A stretch of DNA of 64,000 nucleotides, taken from the NCBI GenBank assembly GCA_021432605.1, contig MU271144.1:3096606-3160605 (forward strand), read 5' to 3'. Shown here in pieces: positions 33,226 through 44,747 of the stretch. The notes under the pieces were generated by a model. It had not been told where the DNA came from. It saw nothing but the letters and a program-made list of their open reading frames with translations, and did not search any database. The position numbers and the translations under genes were made by a program. This stretch comes from Coniochaeta sp. PMI_546 (lineage: Eukaryota > Ascomycota > Sordariomycetes > Coniochaetales > Coniochaetaceae). Positions within the stretch are counted from its first letter, which is position 1. Each line of letters begins with the position of its first letter.

Positions 33226-34083
33226 ATGCTTCAAACGTCCGTATTCTCGACCGCACTCCTCCTCCTAACTACCATTCTCCCCTGGGCCACAGCTGCCCCA
33301 TCTTCCGGCTGCGGTAAAGCTGCGACCTTAAGCAGCAAAACCTACACTGCAACCATCAAGAACAAGAGCCGCGAGTACATCCTTAAGCTTCCCCAGAACT
33401 ACAACTCCTCCCGTCCCTATCGCTTGATATTTACCTGGCACCAGCTAGGCGGCAGCGCAACCAAGATTGTAAATGGCGAGGACATAACCCGCGGCGGTGC
33501 GTTGCCCTACTACGGGCTCCTGCCGCTCGCCAACGACAGCGCCGTCTTTGTTGTTCCCAACGGTCTCAACAACGGGTGGGCGAACAGCGGTGGCGAAGAT
33601 GTGACGTTCTTCGACAAGATGCTCACTACCGTCGCGGCCGATCTGTGCATCGATACCAACCTCGTGTTCTCGACCGGTTTCAGCTACGGAGGCGCAATGT
33701 CCTACGCCCTCGCCTGCGCGAGGCCAAAGGTCCTCCGGGCCGTGGCGGTGTTGTCGGGCGGTGTGCTTAGTGGGTGCTCGGGCGGAACGGATCCTGTGGC
33801 GTACTATGGGCAGCATGGGACTAGTGACTCGGTGCTGAATGTTTCGGGGGGCAGGTCGATGAGAGATAGGTTTGTGAAGAACAACGGGTGTAAACCTTTG
33901 TCGTCCGAGCCCACTCCTCAGAATGGCGGACGGTCAGTGAAGACTGTTTATGAGGGGTGTAAGGAGGGATACCCTGTGACGTGGGTGATTCATGGCGGAG
34001 ATCATAATCCGAGTCAAACGGACGGCGGATCGACGCCGTTTGCGCCTGGAAATACGTGGGCGTTCTTTTCTCAATTCACTTGA
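33226..34083 (+). CDS. Secreted feruloyl esterase (CE1, FaeC/LpqC type)
   Basis: Single exon, 285 aa, close to the family norm of about 280. A signal peptide covers residues 1-23 (cleavage near ATA/APSSG). The alpha/beta-hydrolase landmarks are visible: LIFTWHQLGGSATK near residue 67, the nucleophile elbow STGFSYGGAMSY with Ser at about 153, an acid-strand region YYGQHGTSDSVL near 207, and the histidine in VIHGGDHNPSQ near 260. Cys residues fit the disulfides of fungal FaeC-like enzymes. It hydrolyses ferulate esters on arabinose side chains of xylan or pectin, complementing the adjacent GH93-like enzyme. Confidence 0.9.
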   Translation: MLQTSVFSTALLLLTTILPWATAAPSSGCGKAATLSSKTYTATIKNKSREYILKLPQNYNSSRPYRLIFTWHQLGGSATKIVNGEDITRGGALPYYGLLPLANDSAVFVVPNGLNNGWANSGGEDVTFFDKMLTTVAADLCIDTNLVFSTGFSYGGAMSYALACARPKVLRAVAVLSGGVLSGCSGGTDPVAYYGQHGTSDSVLNVSGGRSMRDRFVKNNGCKPLSSEPTPQNGGRSVKTVYEGCKEGYPVTWVIHGGDHNPSQTDGGSTPFAPGNTWAFFSQFT

Positions 34084-34263
34084 TAGTTCGAGGGATCCCC
34101 GATGATGATGAGAGACATAGTCTGTCTTGTTCAAGGATCTAGTGCCAGCAAGTTAGGCCAGATAGTTAGGTTAACTACAAATATGTTGAGCGGAGGATCA
34201 TCTCCTTGTCAATAGCGAATAATTGATCCAAGCCTTCACATCTCATGGTTCGACAGCCCCGGT

Positions 34264-37111
34264 TCAGTCCTCGATGATAGCTGCAAAATCTTCTTAGCAT
34301 GGCTCATAGTGATCATAGGTAACATGACATCAACGTACCGAAGCGACTAAGAGGCGCCTGAGTAGCCCTGGCCTCGATGCTCTTCTGCGCAGCGACCTTG
34401 GTCACTTCTGTGCCGGCAGTGATTGCCTGGAGTGCGGATGCGGGCGGCGGCTCGATTCGCTGCGTTGTTTCCTTGACATCCTGGATGCGGCTCTCCATGC
34501 CAGACAGAATTTCTTCCTGCTTGCTTCGCGCCACCTGAGCCACGCGGTCCGCGGCTTCCTTGGACCACTTGTCGAGCATGGCGACGCGCTTCTTCATCTG
34601 GCCAGCATCGCCTTCACCGACTGTCACCGACAGCTCGTCACACATCTTCAGGCCCGGCATGACGTTGTCCCTGGAGAGGTCAACCCACATCTTGGCGATG
34701 TCGCCAAAGACACTGAAGTAGGAGCGCAGCGTCACGGTTGCGCTAAAGACTTGCTGCACGATGATTGTAATCAGCCGTCATACACCCAAATAAGAAATAA
34801 CGCAATGGAAAATGCATAATAGTGACACGTACCGAGCGCTGGAAGTCGGTGAGAGTGAAGTCGCCGATCTTGAGTTCCTTGTAAGGGTCGGTGCCGTCGG
34901 CCGCTACGATGGCCTTGACTGTCTCCAGGAAAGGTTCAACGTGATATTTGACGCAGACGTCGACGATGGCAGCGATGGCCTTGAAGAAACGCACGAGGTT
35001 GCTGATCTGCTGCTTCAGGTTGATGATGAGTTTGATGCATTCAATCAAGATGCGCTTGATTTCGGCCTGGGGAAGACGATAAATCAGTCAGCATGTGAAA
35101 CTCACCAAACATTGGTCAGTCTTTCACGGTTGCAAAGGGGAGAGAACTCACCAGGGAGATGTTGGATGCAGTTAGCTTGCTGAGGTTCGCCTGGATCTCA
35201 CCGAGCTTGTTCTGCTGCTGGAGAAGCATGTCGGTCGTCTTGACGTAGTTCTCCTGAGCTGTCGTCAACATCTGCTGGGTTGTTGACAGCCGATTCTTGG
35301 CTGACTCGAGCACGGCCTGGGCCTGCGCTGTCTTGGCGTTGATCTGAGCCGTCTGTACAGCAGGATCCTGTGCCATGAGGGGAATCTATCATTGTCAATG
35401 TCAGCACGCGCAAAGCAACGAGAGGGAAATGGCCTACCCCATTCGCTGCCGTTCCGGGAATGGTCTTCGCCGTCGCTAGGAGAGTGTTGGCCTCGCGATA
35501 CTGGGCGGCAAAGTCGGACTGCCATTTCTTGACCTGCTCCGAGTCCTTGGCTGGGAACGAGGTGGTGATGTCCTTCGCCTTCTTGACTTCAGCTTCGATT
35601 TCGGAAGCAATCTAGCATCAGGTTTCAGTTCACTGCACACAGAAATATCCCCAGAGGTGTACTCTCCAAAGCACGTACCCTAGAAGTAACGTCAAGAATG
35701 GTAGCCAGCTTCACGCTCGGCTCCGCAGCCGTAGCAACGGGATTAAACCGCGCTTTGGCATCTGCAAGCATCGTGGAGACAAACTTGATGCTCGAACTCG
35801 CACCAGCCTTTCCGCCGGAGCCGGCACGGGCCTTCTCCCAGTCGATGTTACCATCGGTGTCCCTGCCGTTGACAATGACCTGCAGGGCAGCCAGATATGC
35901 ATTAATCTTCTGGATCTCGGCATATGCGGGGTCCACAAGCTGCTTAGGGACGGCGCTCGGCGGGCTATTCTGAGTAGGCGCTACGGCAGCACCGTTGTTG
36001 CCACTGGCAGCTGCCGGCGAATCCTTGTCTGGGTGAACAAAGCTTCCAACCACGCCGGCCCCAGCCTTCAGCTTGGAGATGGGGTTGAGGTTATCGATCA
36101 GGGCAGGGATCGCGGCGTTGAGAGCAGAGGTGACGCAGTTGGCTAGGTCACCGACAATCTGTTGCCCCATGATATCCCATCTAGAGATGTGTTAGGACAG
36201 CTCACAAGTGCCAAAGGGCTATATGCATAAGGAGCGCTTACCCAGTAGGGAACTCGTCAGAGGCCTTTTTGAATGCCTCAGACGCCAAACCAACCTGCTT
36301 GCCCATGAGCTCGGTAGTCTTCTTGGCCTCCTCGGTAGCTTCCTTCTGGTAGTCCAGCCGAGTCTGCTCGGCCGCAAGGCAGATCTCGTTGCTCAGAAGA
36401 GTTTCGCGAGTCGTGACTTCTTGCTGAACACAGGCAGCATGCATCTCGCAGACGTAGAAGAGCCAGTCCTCAAACTTCTTATCCATGGCGACGGCGACCG
36501 TGTAGCACTGCCTCGCGCCTTGTCTTAGGGAGTCGAGTTGGGGTCGCAAAAGCTTCTTGGCCGATGGAGGATCGGCCAGAGAGCCAACAATGTCATTGAT
36601 CTGCAGAGATGAGTGATGTCAGCACACCGCGCCGGTCTTGGTTGTGCGCGTCGAAAGAAGATCCTCATACCTTTCCGTTGATGACCTTGGATGTGAGCTG
36701 GATAATGCCCATGCCGTTCTCTGCTTCGAGGAAAGCATAGCGCCCAAGATTTCCACATTCTACGAGGTTGGCCTGAACGGACGAATATCTGGGATATGTG
36801 TGTTAGTCATTCGACTCATTCCGAAAGTACAGGGAAACGAGCATCAGTCACAAGCCGTACCTCAGATATTGGAAGCCTTTTTCCGCCGGCGGAGTAAGCG
36901 TGACGGTAGCTTTCTCGCTGGACGCAGCAACGAAGCAGGCGCCCATACACGAAATAGCCGTCGGGGCGGATTGAAGAAGCTCCTCCCAGTTGTACTGGAA
37001 GATGAGACTGCTCTTGATCTCACCGATGACCTGACTGGTGACATTGGGGGCAAGGTCGCGCTTCTCCTGGGCCTGGAGAATGACCTGGAGGTCTTGTCCG
37101 GGTGATGGCAT
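34264..37111 (-). CDS. Large helical/coiled-coil protein of unknown function, 767 aa
   Basis: Nine exons: 37111-36861, 36788-36671, 36600-36242, 36180-35679, 35611-35438, 35385-35152, 35066-34833, 34753-34339 and 34280-34264; all junctions are GT-AG and in frame. Residues 1-120 form a compact domain. Then come long helices (about 140-240), a hydrophobic/amphipathic stretch with small residues (about 250-295, including LNAAIPALIDNLNPISK), a Gly/Pro/Ala linker, a strong coiled coil (about 470-545, with TTDMLLQQQNKLGEIQANLS), a second hydrophobic patch (about 565-590, SNLVRFFKAIAAIVDVCVKY) and further helices. No signal peptide. I recognise no named domain. Long helices around a hydrophobic head vaguely recall bacterial alpha-pore-forming or membrane-remodelling proteins, a weak analogy only. 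It is divergent from another helical protein at 38689. Confidence 0.85.
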
Positions 37112-38688
37112 GTTGCAATAATGAATCTGAAATCTTGTATCGTAACCTCGACTTTGAATTCCGTGACAAGTCAGCTGGGGGACTTGAAGCTAAAGGTCTG
37201 ATAAAACTAGATGTCTGGATGCGCGAGCTGTGGTGGTCCTGATTCAAGGACTACGACTGATATATAAGGATATTGGTCTCCTATGTGCATCATGATGTGC
37301 AGAGGTATGACATGAAGCATCCGATATCGTTTCGCCATATAGTGTATCTCCTGGCATCCGCACCGGCGATTCCGTCGATTCTCCCTTCGCCACAAACCCC
37401 ACTGGACGTCTCTGTGTACACATTGACAGCTGAACTCGCGTTTCCTGTTGTGATAGATCACTCTCAGCTGTCTCGTTGTGCTGATCTATTCTGGATAGGA
37501 AGTTGTCTCGAAGCCACAGAGTCTAGCTGCGCGAGCTAGCAAAGTCCAGACTCACGCCACAAAACACCACAGTTCTTGCTCGAAAACTCTCCTCGCTAAT
37601 CAGGTAGCCGGCATGTGTTCCTTCGTTCAGACCCAGCTGTGTCATAGCAACAAGGCCATGAGTCTGTGTCGCGAGAGGTGTCTAAACGAGAGAAGCGGTC
37701 TGTGGCACCTTTGGCAATCCCCATGGTGTTTTCAGGACCCAGAACTGCGGGGAATGCTAGCTTCCCGCTAGCGTGCGATCACCGCTGCATTGGCATTGGA
37801 TAGGTTTACGCTGTGTGGACAAATGCACGCTCGCCGATCCCGACAGTATGCTGGGATCTGCTAGCGGCGCGGTACGAACCGTCCGGCTCGAAACTGCAAC
37901 AAGCTTAGCTTGGGAGCGCAGTACCGAGCTGAGCTCAACTTCGTCTAGTGCACGTATAGTTGTGGCAGACGACAAGTCCAAATACGGCCTACCTTTTACC
38001 GAATACGGCGTAGTGCATGATGCTCATCGTACTAATCTCCACAGCGAATGGCGTCTATTTTCCAATAGCTATATAGGTGAAGCTGTGGCCGTGGTCACTA
38101 GTGCCCTTTGATCTCCACTTGATCCGAGTCCAGAACGCACACGGCGCCATTGTGCGGTTCCAGAACGTGTCGCGCCCATGTCACGAACCCTGTGTCTCAC
38201 CGGATGGCTGGCTGAATTACAGTACTAGCTTGCCATTATATTGATTAGAGTCTGTAACACCTTGGCAGAGCTCAGTGCGGAGCACAGCACCACTGAACGG
38301 ATACGGGACGAACGGTGAGCGACTGGCATGTACGACCGACCGGCCAGCTGTGACAATACCTTGGCGGTAATGTGGTCTGGACCGCTTTGGAAGTTGCTGC
38401 TTGGTAATGGTGCTAAAGAAGGATTGGAGCTCCATTTGGCACGAGCTGACCACGATAGTGAGCTCATGCTTCGTCAATAGATCAAGGGAACGATGTTGGA
38501 AGATGAGTTGGCCATGGTGACATGAACACAGTATAAATGCACAAGCATGTACGCCTGGTTCTCTCACTTCCATCACCTCTACTCTCACATCACCGCTCTG
38601 CCTCGAGTCCAGCCCCTCACGCATCTCCCCATCATCCTTCTCGAACCCATTCCATTGGCATCCTATATTTCTCGGGCCTACCAGCAGC
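37112..38688. promoter_or_regulatory. Divergent intergenic region between the two coiled-coil genes
   Basis: About 1.58 kb with no confident gene. A TATAAA lies at 38532-38537, about 150 bases before the plus-strand ATG, followed by a pyrimidine-rich leader (ctctcacttccatcacctctactctcacatc), a common fungal core-promoter layout. Joint regulation of the pair is inferred from orientation only. Confidence 0.5.
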
Positions 38689-40062
38689 ATGGCGAGTCCC
38701 TGGGACATTGTTGGCCTCCAGGCAGTCGCCCTTGGTCCCCTGGCGGCATTTGGCGGGATCGGATCCTTGGTCGCACAGCTTCAGTCCATGCAAGCTGCTA
38801 CCATTGCCTCAGCACAGGGAACAAACGCCAACCCTCAGGAAGATGGTCTAGCGGAGCTCAGAACCCAGCTGGCCAAGACTGCCAGTAGACTCAGCGAGAT
38901 TGAGTCCACGCTGACCCCAATCACGGTCCAGTGCGCTCGTGAGACCATCGACAAGCTAGAAATCGCGATGACCAGAATTTACAAAGTCGCCGTCTTCATC
39001 CGCGGCGATTATGACGGTCGTGAGCCCGACGAGTCTCAACGAAATTCTCTTCTCCAGCAGGCTGTACAGGCATTCCAGGACGTGGAAGACTGTACCGAGC
39101 TTGGACTGAAGAAGATCTCTGACCTTCACGCAGAGGTAAGACGTGTACCCCAGTCGTTCCCCAGTCCTCAGCCACATACTATCATGCTGAACCGGCCAAG
39201 GTTGTAGAGGCGGAGCGGGGCGCCATCCTGCCTGCGAAGGAGAAAATCGCGCTTCTGATTGAGCAGAACGCCGATTCCCTTCGCAACATCCAAGAGCAGA
39301 TCAGAGAGACGGAAACGACCAAGGCCCATGTCGAGGAATCTGTCCGACAACAGACCGATGCCGTCAACTCTCTGCAGTCCAAAATCTCTGAAACTCGCGA
39401 TGCGAAGCTGGCAAGCGACATTGGCGTAAGTATCTTGAAGCGAAGCCCAACATGCTCTGTGACAACATCATGTGACGATGAAAACTGAAACCAGGCTTCT
39501 CTAGTTCTCAATCCTGACCCTCGGAATTGGTAACCTCATCAACGACGGACCACTCGATCCCTTCGGCCTCCAGGACCAGCTGAACGATGCAGAGAACAGT
39601 CTGAACAGCGCGCGCAACGCGCTCAACGAGGCCTGCCAACGACTCTGGTCTCTGACCAGCACACAGTCCGGGCTCCAGATACGCCTCGACACCGAGAATC
39701 AACTCAATGCCTCGCTCCCCGGGCTCCTGGGTACCGTCAACGCCACCAAGACACACTGCGTCACTATCCAGACCCGCTTCGCGGACCTCAAGGAGTCGTC
39801 GTCAAAGCTGCTTGTCAGGGTGCGCGAGATACAGGATGGCGCCGTCGTCACGCAGGCGCTGGCCTACTCAAAGAAGGAGTTCGCTGCTGGAATCCTCGAA
39901 ATCTGCCAGGATTGCCTTGTCGACCGTCGCGTCTTCGACGAGGCTGAGATGGTCAAGACGGAAATCATCAATGAGTATGGCGGCGCTGTGCCGGACGAAA
40001 TTGCTGAAGCTGGCGCTTCTGTTGATGAGAAGCTAAAGTTGCTGGGATGGACTGGAACTTGA
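38689..40062 (+). CDS. Helical/coiled-coil protein of unknown function, 409 aa, divergent partner
   Basis: Exons 38689-39135, 39201-39425 and 39505-40062, joined in phase 0. The first 35 residues are hydrophobic with many Gly/Ala (VGLQAVALGPLAAFGGIGSL), possibly membrane-seeking but not a classical signal peptide. Residues 50-225 are largely coiled coil (for example ELRTQLAKTASRLSEIESTL and IQEQIRETETTKAHVEESV). A short hydrophobic segment FSILTLGIGNLI sits at about residue 225, exactly at an exon boundary, followed by more helices (LNDAENSLNSARNALNEAC) to the C-terminus. The layout of helix, hydrophobic hairpin, helix is shared with the 767-aa divergent partner, suggesting one complex or pathway (inference). 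The second acceptor used is an AAG at 39200. Confidence 0.83.
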
Positions 40063-40440
40063 ATCTTAGGGCTCTATCCTTGATGGATCTTATTGTGTTC
40101 TCCTCTCTTGTATCTTTCGTGAAGCTTATCAGATTGGAGGATTGGCAGGGTTGGTCATCAACAATTCTTATTTATCATTTTGCGGTCAGAAGAGATTTGA
40201 ATATGCGACGTCGGCAGCTGCTGGACTGAAATCCACTCCTATGTATCAGTTTCATCCTCCATATGCTACCCACATGTAAGACAGCCTTTTCACAGCTATC
40301 GCGTGACAGGTCTAATCTAATGAATTGCAGTTTGCATCATCCCAAGCAAAAGACGACACTCCGTTGGTGGCAAATGCTTCATGTCCTTTGATACCTTTAC
40401 TGTCATAAACGACATGTTGTCACTGGCAAAATGGCAAAAA
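40063..40440. other. Convergent flank before the tRNA
   Basis: About 380 bases: 3' flank of the 409-aa gene and 3' flank of the minus-strand tRNA. No gene seen. Confidence 0.4.
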
Positions 40441-40511
40441 TGCGCCAGCCGCGAATCGAACGCGGGGCCCATCGATGGCAACGATGGATTTTACCACTAA
40501 ACCACTGGCGC
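40441..40511 (-). tRNA. tRNA-Gly (anticodon GCC)
   Basis: On the minus strand the sequence starts GCGCCAG and ends CTGGCGC plus discriminator A, a perfect 7-bp acceptor stem. The D-arm contains TGGTTTAGTGGTAAAA (A box), the anticodon stem CATCG/CGATG encloses TTGCCAT with anticodon GCC (plus-strand 40477-40479), and the T-arm holds CGCGTTCGATTCGCG (B box). 71 nt, no intron, no encoded CCA, as expected for a eukaryotic gene. Confidence 0.97.
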
Positions 40512-41297
40512 GGTGGAGTGCTTAATAAGCGTTATTTACCGAGCTCATTATACAACCTCATGTAACTGCTCTAAGAACTTTAGAATCCCAGAACAGGCAG
40601 GAATACTTACCTACCTACGGGTGTGCTTTCCCAACATGTAGCATGACGTGCTAAACAACGAAACTTCCTTGTTATCCGGCTTGAGGGTTTGTGCAGAAAC
40701 TCTCGGGATGTTCGTGCGTCTTTGCTCGGCAATGTGTCAGCCAACTCTCCACACGATAAAAATCCCGATAATTTTTACACTGTTTTCTGGATTTCTGCCA
40801 ATTTCCACCTACGGTCTATACCATGCGAGTAGAAGCAAACAAAACCTCGTAAACGCATCATCCAATTCAGCCGATGCCACTGATCACAAGTTTCTGTCGT
40901 CACATGCTGAGAATTGACGACCATGTCCCCAGCCCATTTTCAAGCCTGTGTTGCACTGAAGCAATGCTCCGTAACCCGTGTCTGCCAGCCCGACCCAAAT
41001 CGAAACATCTCCAAGTGCGACTAGATACATCGGTAATATTATCAAAGGGGCCATGACTTGATGACGTATGTCATGAAAATTCGAAATGCGACCGTCCCCT
41101 TTTCCCTCTAGACACAATGGACGGTAATTAGTTTTACCAAGTCACCATTACGGTACACAAATTCGCTTCGCGTTGCGATAATTCCTCGCACACCGTCTTT
41201 GTCAAGCTCACGACACGTGGTGTCTTCTCCAACCCGACTATAACACATTATGCTGTACCAATCTTAGTCCCATCCTGCTCCAGTCCCATATCAGACT
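40512..41297. other. Intergenic, no recognisable content
   Basis: About 790 bases upstream of the tRNA and downstream of the hypothetical gene at 41298. Short frames only. Confidence 0.4.
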
Positions 41298-41834
41298 TCA
41301 TTCACTCGAACAATCATAATCCTTGAGAATCTTCTCAATAACAGTGATGAGACACTCCATGTCATGACGGTCATCTTCCATATCCAGTCCCAGGGTAGCC
41401 TTCATCTCGGCCAACTCTTGACGTAGCTGCGGGTCGCTTGCCACCACAATCTTCCATAAGGTATTACAACGCTTGTGGAACTCTTGGACTCGGGATTCGG
41501 AGTCCAGCTTTCCCCTCATGGCGCTGAGATTGTAGTTGACGCACTCTCGCAGATCACTGCTGAACCGCTTGTAGGCGTCCATCCAGTCCGCCATTCCACC
41601 CTTGAGGAGGGGCCACAACTTGACCGCGAGCACTAAGCAGATCTGGGATTGTCTCGCAGCTGCCTCGGCAGACAACTCGAGATTTGCCAACAAAAAGCCA
41701 TCGTATCTGATTTCGTCCTCAGCGTAGTCCGAGCACGTAAACTGGCTGGTCGGACTGCTCGTGTCCCCCTCTTCGATCTCGGCTTGGGTGACTTCGAAGG
41801 GCCACCCGGTATTGTTCGTCGACATCCTATGCAT
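41298..41834 (-). CDS. Hypothetical helical protein, about 178 aa
   Basis: Frame open from ATG at 41834 (second ATG at 41825) to 41298. Predicted mostly alpha-helical and acidic: an N-terminal Asp/Glu-Thr/Ser region, then helices such as LANLELSAEAAARQSQICLV, DAYKRFSSDLRECVN and HDMECLITVIEKILKDY. No signal peptide or recognisable domain. The frame stays open further upstream to 41984, so an additional 5' exon is possible. One of several small helical proteins in this half of the window (compare 50087 and 56181), but I see no convincing sequence similarity among them. Confidence 0.55.
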   Translation of the reverse strand: MHRMSTNNTGWPFEVTQAEIEEGDTSSPTSQFTCSDYAEDEIRYDGFLLANLELSAEAAARQSQICLVLAVKLWPLLKGGMADWMDAYKRFSSDLRECVNYNLSAMRGKLDSESRVQEFHKRCNTLWKIVVASDPQLRQELAEMKATLGLDMEDDRHDMECLITVIEKILKDYDCSSE

Positions 41835-44747
41835 TGTGCCACCTGCGTCAACGAAAGCGGCCGCGGGTTCCGGAACACTGTTCTTCTTCTCTTCAGTCTT
41901 GCTATAACACACCCTTGGCGGCTCTTGTGAACACCTTCCAAGGCTGACTTTCAGCACGCATTCCCAGGACAAGAACATTAGCACCGATTGCCAAATTCAA
42001 CAAGACGCAAACTGACATAGGAATCCGTTGTGTAAGAGAAGTCATCAGAAAAGATGATACATCGGGCGGTTCCTTGGAAGGGTTCCCAGCGAGGAAGTGG
42101 CTCTTAGGAGAAAGGTTGTTGAAAGAACCGATTCCGAAAGACGCACCTATACTGTGATGTTCGCACATGGCCGTATGTGGTAGTAGAAGATTATATGGTA
42201 AGCTCAAGTCGTGTGGAAAGACAATGTGCTAGAAAGTTGAAGGGTTTGAAGGATTATATATCCCGGAGTCCGGAACAGGAATGGAGCTTCGCCGGCTTCA
42301 GTAGGTCTCTGACCTTCGCCCATCTTCTCAAGATAGGGGCCGACCCCGGTAATTCTGCCTGTATGTCCTTTAGAACCTTATCGATATGTACGAGCTGGGC
42401 TTCTCTGTTTAATTTTCCAGGTGGCGCGTTTCAAAGATAAGATCAGGATACACGAGACACGAAGGAGCTGCACTACAGGCCTTGAGACCGAAACCGAGGC
42501 AACTGACGCCTACCTCTGACAAATTTGTCTCTCATTGACCAATCCCAGAGTTTAGAACTCGCTGGCCGCGAATCTATGAACCCATCGTCCTGTTAGGTCT
42601 GGTAACATCGGTCATTTTATATCAGCCATTCTGCGTCACGTCGATTCGAAGGTACCTACCTAGACTAGGTCTCTTATACATCGGCAGTGGCAAGCTAAGC
42701 TTACTGTCAAGGTGTGTGATGTCCCTGCTGCGATTTTGCCTGCTCATCCTGTGCACTTAGATGGCTCCTCAAAAGATGGCGATCGAGCCTGTGTCCGTAT
42801 TTAAAGAGCCCAGAAAGACACTTCATGATCAGCTCTGCGCCTAATTTCTTGTTTATACGTGTCCATGTGGGCCTTGCAAAGGATATTTTAGTCACCACGT
42901 ACAGCTTCATGATATATTGATACTCGGCAACTTTTGGCGACCAGATGAGCGGCGAGCAACGAGCGCCGCTACCAAGTCTACCATGTATTCGCGGTTGTTC
43001 ACTTTAACGGGCCAAGGACTTCAGCTCCTGTAACCCTTATGATAGCCCCATCTCCGAGTTCGCCTGCTTTTTGAATGTTTTGATGGGATCGTGGGAGATG
43101 AGTCCAAATTCAGGATGCTAATGGGAAGTCGCCGCGCAGGTTTAGGAATGAGTGAGCTGACCATATCCAGAAGTGATGTGCATGGTTAAGGTCAGCTGCA
43201 TACCGTCGCTCTAATTATTGCTTGCGTCGATAGTACCTGGGTACTCAATCTTGCCCGTCCGAAGACTAGTAGCCACATCGACTACACTTGGGGGATGCTG
43301 CATTTTGAATTGGTAGATTGTCTGTTTAGCATGGCTTCAATCAAGCCAGTCTTCATATATGGCCTCTCCCGATCCTGTGCGGCTCCGAGATACCAGCGGG
43401 CTTGTATGGCTACTATTGACTATCATCAGTGCCTTGTTGTAGATCTCGGGCCCTATGAATACGCCGTCTTGCCGAAACTGAGTCGAAGACCCGAGCGGCC
43501 AGGTGTTACATTTTGAGGTACAATGCTTTCCAAGGCCGGAGAAAGCATGTGGCAAATACGTCCAGTCGCTGCAAGATACGGGAGGTTGTGTCAGTTGAAT
43601 TCGACACCGAAGTTCATGTCGATCACATCTGCAAAAATATCTCGCGTTTCCCTTTGGTACAAATTCACCTATGAGTAGGAACAGATTAGACGAATTCACG
43701 TATAGGCGAATATCAGTAGGCATCTCAAAAGAAACTCAAACGTCCAAAGTTATCTTACAGCTGATGTCATTTGCGTTGGAGAGCATTCCGACGAAAAAAT
43801 TACGGAAGTTACTTTATCTAGCGTCATTTCCACTGGGGATTGCGGTGAATCAATAACCATGCTGATCAAAATATCGATATGTACATCAGATGATTAGAGT
43901 TCTATTCCTAGAAGAAAACACTCTGGTAGACATAGCAGGCTCTGTCGATATCGTCGCACAACTACAGACTACAGTTCCAAAATGTTATTGATCATATTAA
44001 TGTAAGAACTGACAATGCAACCTACAGAACAGGTTGTCACGGCTCTTGAACTCAAGACCGAAGGCCTAACGGACCCTCGCACAGAACGCTCCTGTATTCA
44101 AAGGACAAGGAGATCATTGTATGGTCGAAAAACACTGAAGGGGCTGAGGTAAGAGACACCGGCAAATCCATTATCATCAACATGAATGTCGTCGTCGTTG
44201 ATATCCAATTTCCCAGGTGAGAGAAGCACCTACGCTATGTAACAATAGGCTCCTTACCCCTGTTCACTGGACAACCTTTTTGATATGTTTCCTCAAGGTT
44301 ATGGATGCGTCAAAGCAGTGAATCCTTGGTCAATGTCACATTTCTCTAGCTTCAGATTCTCCAAATCATCCCCTGAAGCGCTCCTCTTCATTGTTTGGTC
44401 AGGATGTGGAGGATACATACCATTTGCTATGATATAATGCCTATTGGCAGAACGCGTGCGCCCCCCATTATAGACGAGACGAAACGACTTACATAGCCCA
44501 GTCTAGCCCAAAGAAGCAGGGGGATGACAGGGTACGATATTATTGATTCCCATCTTGTGGATTGAGACGGCGTAGAACATGCTCAAACCGCCGCCTGCGC
44601 ATCAAACGAGTCGAATTCGTGTAAACTTAACTCCCCGCGTGTGAGGTGACGTCCAACGCCATGCGTGCGCGAAACAGAAGCAAAATTACTTGAGATTTAT
44701 CACTATACTAAGACAATGTCCCTCATCCGTTTCCCTTCACTCCGCTG
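41835..44747. other. Gene-poor stretch of about 2.9 kb
   Basis: Only short frames on both strands. Contains a palindrome-like GGTACCTACCTAGACTAGGT near 42651-42670 of the dispersed GGTACCTA type. No transposon ends or coding remnants recognised. Confidence 0.4.
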
